DNA from: Priapulus caudatus
Lineage: Eukaryota > Priapulida > Priapulimorpha > Priapulimorphida > Priapulidae
NCBI RefSeq assembly: GCF_000485595.1
Contig: NW_014577235.1
Coordinates: 84,811 to 125,098, forward strand
DNA length: 40,288 nt
Reading direction: 5' to 3'
Below are positions 1 through 21,342 of the stretch, in pieces. The notes under the pieces are model-generated. The model saw only the letters and a program-made list of their open reading frames with translations, was not told the origin of the DNA and did not search any database. The translations under genes were made by a program, and so were the position numbers. How positions within the stretch are numbered: position 1 is the stretch's first letter; the number at the start of each line of letters is the position of its first letter.

Positions 1-594
1 CTCGGAATGCGGAATGTGGCGTTGTGGCTCGTGGGGGGATTGGACATCGACGCCACAATCCACGAGCTAATCATGCGGTAGGCATCATTTGGTTGGCGTG
101 CGTACGTGAAGGCATGCCAGCTATGTACAGAGGTGGCCTGTGTAGCTGTGTACCGGGTCAAAGGTTATCTCGCCGAGTGTTGATGCCTAATCTCCCAGCG
201 AGCCACATGCCTCGCTCAGTTAGCAATAGCGCGTTAGGTAGATGCCTTTTGTTTGAATTACAGGCGCGCAATGGGGTGGATTGATGGCCAGAGAATGGAG
301 AATCGTGTCGTACGTTTTAGGCTGTATCTACGGATTGCGGGTGTCTACGAGGAAACGATTTCGTACGATGATGGGCGAATGTACTGTGTCCGATTTGAGC
401 TCAAGTTGGATGAGTTACGTGTAGTAAATCGTAGGTATTATAAGGCTAGTAAATGACGAATTTCCCTTGTTTATTGATGTCACACTCCTCCCTATTATCT
501 ACTCCTGATATTATCCATATATAACATATAAGCAAACCTATAACATAGTTCATACAGGAGGACTGAAATTTTTTCCAAGGACTTTTCAAGGACT

Positions 595-672
595 TTTTAT
601 CGGAAATTCAAGGACATTTTATCGGAAATTCAAGGACATTTTATCGGAAATTCAAGGACATTTTATCAGACA
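595..672. repeat. 22-bp minisatellite
   Basis: Three consecutive copies of a 22-bp unit (TTTTATCGGAAATTCAAGGA plus CA) start at 595, 617 and 639, followed by a partial unit. The paralogous place in copy 2 (5089-5110) has a single unit, so the two segment copies differ by 44 bp here. Confidence 0.8.
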
Positions 673-1150
673 TTTTATCGGAATTCATACACAGAACAAA
701 AACTACCTGGATTAATTTAATAACCCCATTCTTAATCACTGCATGTCACCTCTAAAACTTACCTGGATCACATTAATAAACCCTTCTAAACACTGTCACT
801 TCTACAACATGCCTTGATTTACTGACTGATTTTACTGACTTACTGTAATTTGTGATCATCATTTAACTGTCTATCGTGTCGATAGCTTTTTAAGCTCATT
901 TAACTCAATTTTTATTGACGTTTGCACATTATTGATGGTACAAAATTTCTTTTTATTACACTTGCAGGCAAGGATTCTTTCTAAAAATTCAAGGACATTT
1001 TCATGAAATTCAAGCACTTTTCAAGCACAAAATCAACATTTACTAAATTCAAGTACTTTTCAAGGACACCCCTCAAATTCAAGGACTTTTCAAGGACTGT
1101 GCGAACCATGTATAAAAGAGATGATGACAAATTTAAAGAGCTTTTCTTAC

Positions 1151-1210
1151 CCAAATTGCCAGATTCACTCTCTTTCCCCCAATATTTAGTTTTTTAGTTA
1201 AGAATGATGC
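1151..1210 (-). pseudogene. Intact but ectopic copy of Rab21 exon 2
   Basis: Read on the minus strand, the 60 bp from 1210 to 1151 encode ASFLTKKLNIGGKRVNLAIW, the Rab21 stretch between the switch I region and the DTAGQE motif. A polypyrimidine-CAG acceptor lies just before it and a GTAAG donor just after, and both phases are 0, exactly what exon 1 and exon 3 need. However, it lies 1.7 kb beyond the Rab21 stop codon, so it cannot be spliced between exons 1 and 3 in the order given. The equivalent exon at 5607-5665 is in the correct place but damaged. I infer either a duplicated exon or an assembly misplacement. Confidence 0.85.
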
Positions 1211-1490
1211 CTGAAAAACAAAACAAAAAAACAAATTAAACAAATAATATTTTTAGTGAGTTACTAGTAGTTGTATATACACTTTTCACACATTTATAAA
1301 TATGACTATTGAATAATACGATACGGAATTCAGTGTTACAATAATACAATATGAACATTGCAGTTTGTCTTTACAGAAATTTAGTGTCACAAGTGGCACA
1401 TAATATCAGGAGTAGATAAAGAAGGAGAGCGTACAAGGGTAAAATGCTGAAACCATGCTGCAGTATTAGTCGAATTAATAAACTTTTCCC

Positions 1491-2773
1491 AGCTGCATTT
1501 CACTTGGCTTGTCACTCACAAACACACCTGCAGTTTGAAGGATGCACAAAAATACGCTACTTGAATTGTTACCACATTACAGATGGTATTTGGACATTCA
1601 AATTAACCTTAAAAACTCACACAGCAAAGGCACAGCAAGTACAATTCGTTAATAGAACACTGATGAGAATTTGTGGTTGTCTGAGCACTTGTGGTTACAC
1701 ACACAGGCATGAGCTAGTAGAATATAACTGTACATATTCCCAAACATTCTCGATAGTTTTACATACACTATTACTTACTGCTATTTAATAAAAAAAATGT
1801 TGCTAATTGGATTTTAATGTAATAAACAAGATTTTCACTTGCTGTTAACCACATAGTGCTTTATATTAAATAACAGAGACGACTAGCTAATTAATGACTG
1901 CCAACATGTCTGCTTATACATAACAATCGCACAGTATGCAGTTGTACATTAATAGTTGAAATGCCCATTTCAGCAGTCTAATAATAGCAGATTTTATTGT
2001 GCAGTAACAAAATAGTTTTAAACATGTCCAAGATATCATCCACCGAAAAAGGTATGAATATGAACTCGCATCACTTGTAAAGACAACCAGTGTTGCAAAT
2101 GTCATTCTTTTGTCTGTCACCCTGCATTTAAATAGTAACAGTATTTTGCATATATTCAGATAAAACACTCACACAATCCAAAATTGGGAGTCATAACCAA
2201 TATATAACCTCGCATTTTCTTGCTACTGTAAGATCATGAACATAGGTGCACATCTATGATCATGGTAATGTGCTGCGCTATCTTTCCTGTACATAGCATA
2301 TATAGTACAAGCCTACATTTTGTAAAAAGAATTATAATAATATATTTGTCTTCTGGTGAGCATGATTTCTAACCAGATTCATATAATCTTACACTCTCTA
2401 ATCAGAATGTCTGAGAGTTAACATGCAATGCATTATGAAAACTCTTAAAAGAAAAATCCTTGAATTCTGCGTAAGGTAGCTGCACATATTTCTATAGGGA
2501 ATGCTTGTTACAGCCTTAGAAAATTACTGGCACGAATAAGGAAATGAGACTTACATTATTTGTTCAATCGCAAAACTGCATAAAGCATGTACTATATAAT
2601 GGCCATTCTTTTAAACCATACTAGTAGGCTACAATTTTGTGCTGTTCAGTGACCTTTGTATGTGATAGTTATGCCCGCAAAAGCAACAATAGCACCAGCA
2701 GCAATAAGACAAGAGAGGACCTATATCCCTGTATTGATGACTGCTGGTGCTGCCACTTTTCATGTCACCCCAT
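1491..2773. other. AT-rich 3' flank of Rab21, no gene seen
   Basis: The stretch between the duplicated segment and the Rab21 polyadenylation signal. Short open frames at 1444-1788 and 1914-2168 are unlike known families and have the composition of AT-rich noncoding DNA. I see no RNA gene or element ends here. Confidence 0.5.
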
Positions 2774-2779
2774 TTTATT
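2774..2779 (-). promoter_or_regulatory. Likely Rab21 polyadenylation signal
   Basis: AATAAA on the minus strand, about 170 nt beyond the Rab21 stop codon. It is a canonical hexamer at a plausible distance; no transcript evidence is available. Confidence 0.5.
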
Positions 2780-2945
2780 GCGGTCGTTGTCGAAGCGATT
2801 TTATGCTGCATTTTTGTGTCGTGGTCTCAAATTAAGTGGAGGAAAACAATGACGGTAAATGCCAGACAGCCTATAGTCCGTACTCTACAGCAAAGGTACC
2901 AAATGGCCAGGTGCTGGCCGACAAAATCACAATTACAGCACGTGT

Positions 2946-9284
<6,339 letters not shown>

Positions 9285-9617
9285 CTTGACTTATAAACTC
9301 CGTACGTTACTTGAATGCAAAGAGTGTTTCTGATGGTATGGTTAATTAATATAAAAAAGGAAACGTCCAAGACGATTTAGCTATAAATATTAGTTCCTGC
9401 TAAAACTTTTCCTCCATGACACATGCAGATGGCGCCCCCTTGCGCGATAGCCTTTTGTTCAACAGTGGGCGTCGTGTTGCGTAGCAACGTTTGCGTTCGA
9501 ACGCGCGAAAATAGAGCGGGAACGTTCTGTTGCCGTTGGTATTGTTCTAGGTGTTGTAAATTGGGAACAGAAAAAGTACAGATTTTCAGAACTGCAAAAG
9601 ACGAATAACCAGGAAAC
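9285..9617. promoter_or_regulatory. Head-to-head intergenic promoter of Rab21 and beta-tubulin
   Basis: Only 333 bp separate the two start codons, which point away from each other, so both 5' UTRs and core promoters must fit here unless upstream exons exist. The tubulin-proximal part is CpG-rich and has no clear TATA box. An X-box-like palindrome lies at 9476-9488. Confidence 0.6.
9476..9488. promoter_or_regulatory. X-box-like (RFX-type) palindrome
   Basis: GTTGCGTAGCAAC has GTTGC and GCAAC half-sites, resembling RFX-factor X-boxes, which are common upstream of ciliary genes. It lies 130 bp before the tubulin start codon. Function is inferred from the motif only. Confidence 0.4.
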
Positions 9618-13765
<4,148 letters not shown>

Positions 13766-14164
13766 ATATACCAACTTGCAATTCCATTGTAAAACCTGCT
13801 ATATGCTGCCTGCTATATTTTTTATTATTTCTAAGTCAGGTTTTTAAAAAAAATTGGAAATGACAATATAAAAATGCAAAAATAACAAGTATTATGAGGC
13901 CATTCTGGTTAAATCTTGTATCATTATTTTTAATATTGGCACCCAAATTTTTTAGTATGGCAGTGTGGAATTTTAATACAAAAATACAATATGGTAAACA
14001 ATTGCTTTTATGTTATTAATTAGCTTATACTTATACATTTGATGCAAGGTTGAGTTAAATGAATATTAATTAACATAAATTTGTCTCACACGTGTGTACT
14101 CATGATAGAAATTACGTTTACTAATTTTAATCGAAAGATAAAACACTTGTAGTGAGATAATCGG
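13766..14164. other. Beta-tubulin 3' UTR and flank
   Basis: AT-rich DNA after the stop codon. No canonical AATAAA was found in the first 250 bp; the variant AATATA occurs near 13865. No other gene seen. Confidence 0.4.
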
Positions 14165-14296
14165 GGGCGCGTTTCACCAACGTTCGTTCGCTATTTTAAA
14201 AGTTGATCGGTAAATAGCGAAGAACACGTCCGCGCGTGTTTCACAAAGCTCCGTTCGCTAAAGTTATTCATTATTTAGCGAACAACTTTGGTGACA
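14165..14296. mobile_element. Short inverted-repeat element
   Basis: TCACCAACGTTCGTTCGCT (14174-14192) faces AGCGAACAACTTTGGTGA (14277-14294), an imperfect inverted pair. A third related word, TCACAAAGCTCCGTTCGCT, lies between them. This looks like a small MITE. The frame at 14395-14631 just downstream, with a TATAAAA-like box before it, is not recognisable as any family. Confidence 0.5.
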
Positions 14297-14953
14297 CCTC
14301 TGCAGGGTCTCGGTAAATTTAGCGAAGGACTTGCGGTTTATTTAAACCCTATAAAAACAATGTAGCGCAGTGTGCGCTGTATATTGTCGCAGCGATGTTG
14401 CGGAGGTTGTTTCAGATAAATGCACCTAACTTTACTACAAACGATAGTGCCTATATAGGCACACTATTCGCGCGAATACAAGCTCGTGCCCGTGCTGTAC
14501 ACACATACACAGGCAGACTTGCCAATCTCTCAATTCGTCTGCTAAAACGCGCGCCTGGTATCTACTTTAGGCTCCGTTTCGCCTGCCTGTCGAATAGAAA
14601 GAATATCGAAATGTTATATGTTTTACTCTAATCTTTCAATAGTTCATAATATATTGTAATGTGTGTTGTGAGTCTTTACACGCTATCGATGTCACAGATT
14701 TACATGCAAGTGTAGTTTGCAAACCGGTTGTCGAACGAGAGCCTGAGCATTGACAGATGTGACACACGCGTTAGCAGGTAGCAAGCTCCGAGAATATAGC
14801 ACCCATGCGACACAGCAATTAGCACGCACCTACCTAAAACACTTAGCACTTATTTCGAGTAACTCTTATCGCCGACATCACAACTGCAAGCAGCGTATAG
14901 TATATGAGCACAACTGCACAACTGCACGCAGCGGAATGTAGCGTGACGCTCAA

Positions 14954-15156
14954 GGGGTCATTGTCGTATCAGGTATGTACCCGAGGTACATATATGTATA
15001 CACAAAGTGTACCAGACTTGTACTACAGAAGTGTACCCTAACCCTAACACTAATCCTAACCCTAAACATACCTCATGTAAAAATATAAACATAATACTAA
15101 ACAACCTAAAACTGCCTCGGGTACATATCTGTAGTACCTGATACGACAACGACCCC
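14954..15156. mobile_element. 203-bp MITE-like element carrying telomere-like repeats
   Basis: The left end GGGGTCATTGTCGTATCAGG and the complement of the right end GGGGTCGTTGTCGTATCAGG match at 19 of 20 positions. Further inside, GTACCCGAGGTACATA and GGGTACATATCTGTAGTACC extend the symmetry. Telomere-type repeats lie in the interior. No coding frame. Confidence 0.75.
15036..15066. repeat. Interstitial telomere-type (CCCTAA)n tract
   Basis: About 31 bp of CCCTAACCCTAACACTAATCC followed by further CCTAA units, a slightly degenerate run of the metazoan telomere hexamer. It lies inside the 14954-15156 element rather than free-standing. Confidence 0.85.
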
Positions 15157-15324
15157 ATCTGCTATAGTGACAACCATGGCAAACCTTTTATTGTATCAAG
15201 CTTATATAATCGAGATAATGAAAGACGACATTTACGAAGAGAAAGAGTTTTCAGAGACAGAACACAACCGTTTGATGCCTACAATGATGCTTGCTCCCTC
15301 TATATACCCTATATAACCCCCGCC

Positions 15325-15448
15325 TTGATATCTATTCCATATCTAACCCCCCCTTGATATCTAATTGATATCGATCCACCCCCTTGATATCTATTTCATA
15401 TCTAACCCTTCTTGATATCTAATTGATATTGATCCACCCCCCCCCCCT
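15325..15448. repeat. Tandem repeat of ~60 bp (two units of two ~30-bp halves)
   Basis: Alternating half-units begin TTGATATCTATTYCATATCT and TTGATATCTAATTGATATYG, each closed by a C run; the pair occurs twice. After it, at about 15450, comes CAGGGGCGGATCCAG, a word often found at transposon ends. No partner end was located. Confidence 0.75.
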
Positions 15449-15947
15449 TCAGGGGCGGATCCAGAGGGTTTGGGTGACCAGTTTCCATAGTTCTAGTCAT
15501 AGCTAGGGGGTCCGAGGGCATGCACCCCGTGAATAAAAAAAAAATTAGGCTATATTTGGTGCACTCTGGTGAATTTTGAGGGTCAATTCTGAAGATACCC
15601 AGTCTGTGACCGGTTTCTAGAAACCGGTGCAAACCGGCCTAAATTCGCGCCTGCCTTTTATCTCTTTTATATCACGACATTAATGACATTAAAGATGGGA
15701 ACGCTCCTAATATACTGGAACATCACCCGGCAGATGAACAAAAGAGGCCCACTTTCATTCCATTTGATCATGTGGTATTCCGTATTTATAAGTCCCAGGT
15801 TTGATTAATAAAGCTGCGTTTCCCTGTTAAATTTCACATGAACACGCAAGGTCTCCTCCAACCTCCAGTACGTGAGGACAAACGAATTCCGCTGACTCAT
15901 TTAATACACGTAGTAATAAAAAAGACCACAGTCTCGTCTGGCTAGAC

Positions 15948-15992
15948 ATAGATACTAACCCAAGATACCCCCCCCCTTGGGTTAGTATCTAT
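15948..15992. repeat. Perfect 17-bp hairpin
   Basis: ATAGATACTAACCCAAG (15948-15964) is the exact reverse complement of 15976-15992, around an 11-nt loop rich in C. There is no T run or gene context to suggest a terminator; it may be a relic of a repeat end. Confidence 0.85.
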
Positions 15993-16617
15993 GGGCTAGA
16001 AAACGAGAAATCGTGTACGTGTAACATCGTTGCGCCATCTATCGGGAGCAATAATTTATACGCATATTGTATAATGTGTAACATTTGAGATGTGCGTATG
16101 CGTGCACGCGTTTCACTGAGCGTTACCGTATAACCTAATATCGCAAGTATCTCTCAACAATTAGCAACTGCCACAGTTAAAACGGCAAATGGCATAAACG
16201 GATTTAGACAAAATATTTCTGTGTACTACATGTAAATTCTCATTAATCTCTAAAGTGTAGTCAAGTAGGCCTACTTCAGCATGTACTCGAACACCAAATA
16301 AACCCAAGCAACGTCATATAGATAACTATGAAGAAGACCGTAGAATCAGAATTTAGTTTCTATATATTCTTATTTAGTTTTCTATAATATGTTTCGTATA
16401 ACTGAATATAATACACACACGAACGAACAAAACAAATACGAACTAAGGCGTATATTTTGAGAGATTTTTGTTGCCTAGAATGCAATAAATTGGTGTAATG
16501 AAAAAATGTCCAGGTGGGAATTCCCCCTGACTAGCCCCACCAACAAAATGTCTCAAAAGTATAAATTTAAACTGATGTGACAACTTTATATTGTTTTATT
16601 TGCACAAAAGCACGTAC
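15993..16617. other. AT-rich intergenic DNA, no gene seen
   Basis: No open frame of family type, no RNA gene and no clear repeat structure. Confidence 0.4.
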
Positions 16618-16619
16618 AC

Positions 16620-16681
<62 letters not shown>

Positions 16682-16730
16682 GATATACCAAGAGTATATA
16701 CATTCACTCATGATAATATACATATACATA

Positions 16731-16827
<97 letters not shown>

Positions 16828-16960
16828 TACATACACATAAACATACACATAAACATACACATACACATACACATAGACATACACATACACATAAATATAC
16901 ACATACACATATACATTTACATATACACATACATATACATATATACATACATATACATAA
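16618..16960. repeat. Long CATATA/CACATA microsatellite
   Basis: (CATATA)n from about 16618 to 16682, a short break, then (CACATA)n from about 16733 to 16920 and a degenerate tail. The unit is 6 bp, so every frame stays open; the long His/Ile/Tyr or Val/Cys/Met frames read here are by-products. Confidence 0.95.
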
Positions 16961-16963
16961 TAC

Positions 16964-17097
16964 CAGGGATTATAATAATGACAAATTATTAATTTGTCAT
17001 TATTAACCCCTGATAATACATAGGTATATTATCAGGAGTGTATAATATAGACACTCCTTTATTATGCACAGAACTGTATTATGCACTCCTGATATTA
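16964..17097. repeat. Cluster of nested palindromes with TATTATCAGG words
   Basis: Three inverted structures overlap. First, a hairpin from CAGGGATTATAATAATG at 16964 to the CCCTG ending at 17012, with the core TAATAATGACAAAT against ATTTGTCATTATTA. Second, CCTGATAATA against TATTATCAGG (about 17009-17036). Third, ATTATCAGGAGTG against CACTCCTGATAT (about 17027-17096). The last word matches the ends of the 495-1419 segment. Confidence 0.8.
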
Positions 17098-17782
17098 TGT
17101 TATACATATTATATAACTATGAGAACAGAATAATAATTAATACATTGTATATTATATAATATATTGGCATAATTGTTCTGAGAGATATTCTAGTTTATAT
17201 TCTAGATTATATTCTAGATAACGATGGCGTCAGTCCGGTTGGATCACAATGGCGGTAAGTTTGTTTATAATTTTATTATTTTGCGGTTTAAATGTGCGCA
17301 CTCAACAAAATACTCACTATGAGAAGTGTATAAACATAGGGGTTATACCCCATTGCATTGAATTTGTGTAATTCTGTATTGTTAAACCTTTGAGTTTTAG
17401 TGAAATCATTGTGTGAATTGACTGCACTGAAGACTGCAAGTTCCGTATAGAAACATGTGGGTATTGTCAGAGACATTATATATACTCTATTATAGTATAT
17501 AGGGTCTTTGGTATTGTACATGTATGCTCCGGTAGCGTATGCGAGTACATGTCCCGCCTCAAAAAATCGTACATGCATGAAATTGAGACACTTCGCACCA
17601 CACTGCATAAACATTGCTTGATATATATAAAGATAGCCCGACACAGCGCCGGCGGTGACAGTAAATAATTAAAATATATCTAGACTAGGGGTTGTAATAA
17701 TTAACTCACCAAATCACGCGCGAGCTTAGCATACATTTAAAGTAAAAACCACGAGGTCACGAGTGCGTAGAGACGTTTTATT
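17098..17782. other. Intergenic, no convincing gene
   Basis: At 17224 an ATG GCG TCA GTC frame runs for ten codons to a good GTAAGT donor at about 17255, so a first coding exon is conceivable. No matching downstream exon was recognised, so it is not called. Confidence 0.3.
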
Positions 17783-17960
17783 GCAAATGTGAAGGAGGAA
17801 GGAGAGGGGAAAGAGGAAAATGAGGAGGAGCAGGAGGAGAAGAAGAAAAATGGAGAAGTGGTGGAGGAAGAGGCGGAGAAGCAGGGGGAGGAAGAGGGGG
17901 CGAAAAATATAAGGACGACGAGGAGGAGGTAGAGAAGGTAGAATTGAGGAGATAATGAAT
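17783..17960. repeat. Polypurine (GGA/GAA-rich) tract
   Basis: Roughly 180 bp almost free of pyrimidines on the plus strand, dominated by GGAGGA and GAAGAA words. A second, shorter tract of similar make-up lies at about 19800-19890. Both are simple-sequence DNA able in principle to form triplexes. Confidence 0.75.
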
Positions 17961-18297
17961 AGGCGCAAAGGGTGCAGGGGGACGGGGTATAAGAAGTGGA
18001 TAAGATAAGATGTAGAGAGGTAGACACAGAGTGTAAAGATTATTTATGTACTATAATGTATACTCTACATGTATATAATGTAGTCTATAATGTATTGAAT
18101 TTTACCAATTTCTGCCTACACTCTATGTACTCTAGGTGATAGATATTTATAATTATTCGTTGAATTACAGTGTATTTAATTAAATAAAAAGATAAATATA
18201 AAACAGACAAATAATATCAAGTAACAGAATAATAACGATAGTAGAGTATAGCATAATTTCAATTTTAAGGATGTTAGAATAAGGAGTATAGATTATG

Positions 18298-18299
<2 letters not shown>

Positions 18300-18338
<39 letters not shown>

Positions 18339-18679
18339 TTAAAGTATAAATATGAGTATAGAATATAGTAATATCGAATAATGAGCATTATATGATATCT
18401 ATTGGTTGCAGCACCATTTAATCAGAAACGGATAGACAGTGAGCGAACTCGGGGCATTTTGATATGAAATATGTCGAACCTCTATCCCATAATACGGATC
18501 GCTATAGTGTCTGCTATTAGAAATTACATTTTTCTGAAATATTCATAAAAAATAGGACAGATTCAGGAGTATTTTTATATTACAATATATTAATCTGGAA
18601 CAAATTTGTCATAATTTGTATGGAAAAATATAGGTAGGTACGCAAAATCGTAGATAAGATCAGAGTGCATGTGTGTGTG

Positions 18680-18711
<32 letters not shown>

Positions 18712-18822
18712 TGTGTGTGTGTGTATGCGTGAGTGTGTGCGTGCGCGTGTGCGCGCGTGTGTGCGTGTGTGTGTGCTTGCGTACGTACGTGCGTGTGCGC
18801 GCGCATGTGTGTGTAGGCGCAT
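18300..18822. repeat. (TA)n tract and GT/GCGT microsatellite
   Basis: A (TA)n run at about 18301-18331, then about 300 bp of AT-rich DNA, then alternating GTGC/GTGT sequence at about 18668-18822 with long purine-pyrimidine alternation, a composition prone to Z-DNA. Confidence 0.85.
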
Positions 18823-18990
18823 GCCTAGTAGCTGCTAATGGTTTTCGCGTTTTGTTGAATTTAAATTATGAAATAATATCATTCGCGCTTAGCGGGCAGG
18901 ATCAACACCTCTCAGGCGACGCTTCTCTGGTATCCGGTCTTTCATCTGGTTAAAGAGTGTGTTGGTGAGTGTTGAAATTCTGGATGCCAT

Positions 18991-19303
18991 TAGGCGCGTT
19001 CACACACAAGAAAAACCGCGCTGCTCAGCCCGCTAATATCGGAGATAATAGTGAGCTAATTGTGTCGTTGTTCACACAGGCGAATATCTCGCTAATCGCC
19101 GCGGTGCAAATATCACGCCGCGGTGCAAATAAGTGAGCTGATTCCAAATTAGCCCAGTCGGAAGTGGTCTTAGGAGCGGGCTATTTGGAGCGCGATTTAG
19201 TGAGCTAATTGCGTTCACACTTGTAAAAAGCTCAGTTTTTCGAGCGAGCTACAAAAACCGGGTTTTGCAGCCCACTAATTCGCGCCAGTGTGAACGCACC
19301 TAT
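18991..19303. mobile_element. TA-flanked MITE with GGCGCGTTCACAC ends (member 1)
   Basis: Starts TAGGCGCGTTCACAC and ends GTGTGAACGCACCTA, giving 13-bp inverted ends (one mismatch) at a TA site. The interior is CG-rich with recurring GCTAAT words and internal GTTCACAC, partly foldback. Close relative of 24552-25248; shares its ends with 22317-22946. No coding frame. Confidence 0.85.
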
Positions 19304-20795
19304 TATCTTGCATAAATATATGTAAGGTGCTCAATAATATCAACACTATAATTCACCGCAACATAAAGTGTACACTTTGCTATGTCGTTCGTGCAAAAGA
19401 AGTAGTGATTTTGTCAAACGAAGTACATACTTGTATCATTTTGTTAAAATGGTAACATGATTAATGTTAAATAAGCACATGGTCAGGAGTACTTTGATAT
19501 AAGAGATGTTGATCTCAATGCCTAAATTTAATTATGATAAGGCTCAAAGTAATCATGACTTCCATGCATAGTGTGATAGATAATGAGAAGAAATCCGTGC
19601 TAGATGTCGCGCGTCAGCTTGTTTACAAATATCCACGGCTCGTCTCCTTTTTTATGGCTTGACATCGTATAGGGCGAGATTTGTTCGCGCGCATTCCTAG
19701 TATATTCCGTACGAAATATGATATTCTTAAAAATTAGACATTTCAATTTAAGTGTTTAAAGTCAATATCTGTTTGATCAGGAAGAATTAAGCGGCAGACG
19801 AAAATAGGGAAGGGAAGAGCAGGAATAAATAAAGAGGAAAATGGAGGAGAAGGAGGAATTATCAGTAGATAATGTAGAAAGAGAAGGAAGAATAAATTGG
19901 TAGAAGAGATACAGCAAGACAGAGGTTTAGGACAGACGATTATGTTCAATGCATAATTTTTTTCTATTATTTCTTACATTTATTTTACAAATACAATATT
20001 GGGCTTATTTTTCTGCGTGTACGCGCTTATATTTATGTCCTAAACAGTTTCGAAAGCAACGCCATTCACTAGATTATTTTTGTAAATATTTTATTCCAAC
20101 AACATTCAATATATATAAATATAGATAACTTTGTTTTCATCTGCGAGAGGAAAACTCAAAAACAATCATAAAACCTTCTGCGTTACTGGTTTTTGCCGCT
20201 AGGCGCCACATGGTATATAATACTGCGCGTTGAAATATCAGCTGAAGCTGTGCTCTGTTTGTTTCTATGCGCGGTCCCTCTACATTTCTTCCCAGCAGCC
20301 TCGTGACATATTTCTATCAGCATCGTAACGTCGTCTAGTAGCCTGTCAAAGCCGTACGACAAAGGCGTAGCCTTTGTTTGTACTAAAATGTGTGCGATGA
20401 ATTAAGTAATCCGTGCTAAAGTCCATTATAATACACTGTTCGGTGCCCACCCCAGTATAGATGTATTCTACACTAGTCGGCATTGATGGTGGCGAACTGC
20501 GACAGCGGTCGGGTTGCGAAGGTTGTAGTAATGGAGAGAATGGTAGATTGAGGGAAGACACGTTGTGTTATGCGGTGGTGAATCTACGATTATGTAAAGA
20601 AAAGACACGTTGCGCGATGATGCAGAGAGAATACAAGTGTTACAGAGAGAGGGTAAGAAAGCCCACATGTTACGGGTAATGACGCATCAACTTGGGGTGT
20701 AGGTCCTACACGATGATTGATCTAGAGCAATATAGCTGTTATACGATGATGTAGAGAGAGAACACGGGTGTTATATCATGATATAGTTAGAGAAA
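19304..20795. other. Intergenic, no gene seen
   Basis: Apart from the polypurine tract near 19800-19890 there is no recognisable gene or RNA. Short frames at 20346-20679 overlap on both strands and have no family resemblance. Confidence 0.4.
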
Positions 20796-20797
20796 AC

Positions 20798-20888
<91 letters not shown>

Positions 20889-21342
20889 TATACGAGGATC
20901 GATAGAATCGATCGAGTAGACAGAAGCTATATAGATAGATACGAAATAGATCAATAATAAGCATAGACTAGATAGAGTGATAGATAAGCCAGATAAGAAT
21001 AGATAGATATTATACGATAAGATAGATAGATAGATTGAACTAGATAGATAGATAGAGAATAGAGTAAATAGAATAGATAGATATATGTGATAAAATAAAT
21101 AGATAGATAACTATAGATAGATAGATAGATAGTATAGATAATAAAGATAGATAATAGAATATGAGAGAGAGAGAGAGCAAGCCGAGCGAGCGAGAGAGAG
21201 AGAAGATAGAGAGAGAGAGAGACAGAGAAGAGAGAGAGAGAAGAGAAGATAGAGAGACGAGAGAGAAATAGAGACGAGAAGAGAGAGAGAGAGAGAGAGA
21301 AGAGGGGAGAGAGAAAGAGAGAGAGAAGGGGAGGAGAGAGAA
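20796..21342. repeat. GATA and GA microsatellite block
   Basis: A near-perfect (ATAG)n at about 20796-20882, degenerate GATA repeats to about 21150, then (GA)n-rich DNA to about 21340. The long Ser/Leu/Tyr frames on the minus strand are by-products of the simple sequence. Confidence 0.95.

Larger units (their letters stand above)
495..1419. mobile_element. 925-bp segment with perfect 19-bp terminal inverted repeats enclosing Rab21 exon 2
   Basis: TTATCTACTCCTGATATTA at 495-513 is the exact reverse complement of 1401-1419. The second copy of the segment has a degraded version of the same ends (about 4977-4994 and 5855-5873). Related ATTATCAGGAGT words occur at about 4173-4186, 17027-17040 and 17083-17096, some in inverted pairs, so the word behaves like the end of a small repeat family. 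Rab21 exon 2 lies inside the segment. Either two solo elements flank the exon or the exon lies within one element. No transposase is present and no convincing target-site duplication was found. Confidence 0.5.
1..1490. repeat. 1.5-kb duplicated segment, copy 1 (downstream of Rab21)
   Basis: This stretch aligns end to end with about 4490-5947 in the same orientation. The match has many one-base indels and a change in tandem-repeat number at 595-660. Similarity stops abruptly after the shared AATAAACTTTTCCC at about 1490 and 5947. The left edge is cut by the window start. The only recognisable coding content is Rab21 exon 2 on the minus strand (1151-1210). The short open frames at 24-284, 253-456 and 1003-1197 show no family resemblance; the last is partly antisense to that exon. 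It may be a real segmental duplication or an assembly duplicate, such as a second haplotype or a misplaced read; the sequence alone does not decide. Confidence 0.85.

Noticed and set aside
24-456. Possible small genes at 24-284 and 253-456
   Set aside because: The second copy of the segment (4505-4936) has the frames shifted by indels, and part of the sequence forms an inverted-repeat arm; no conserved protein is visible.
1444-1788. 114-codon frame
   Set aside because: It starts in the duplicated segment, crosses its breakpoint and resembles no family.
14395-14631. 78-codon frame preceded by a TATAAAA-like box
   Set aside because: No family resemblance, no splice partner, and it sits beside a small mobile element.
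16577-17006. Long His/Ile or Val/Tyr frames
   Set aside because: They are translations of the CATATA/CACATA microsatellite.
17224-17255. Possible first coding exon (ATGGCGTCAGTCC to GTAAGT)
   Set aside because: Good start and donor but no recognisable downstream exon on the plus strand before the minus-strand gene.
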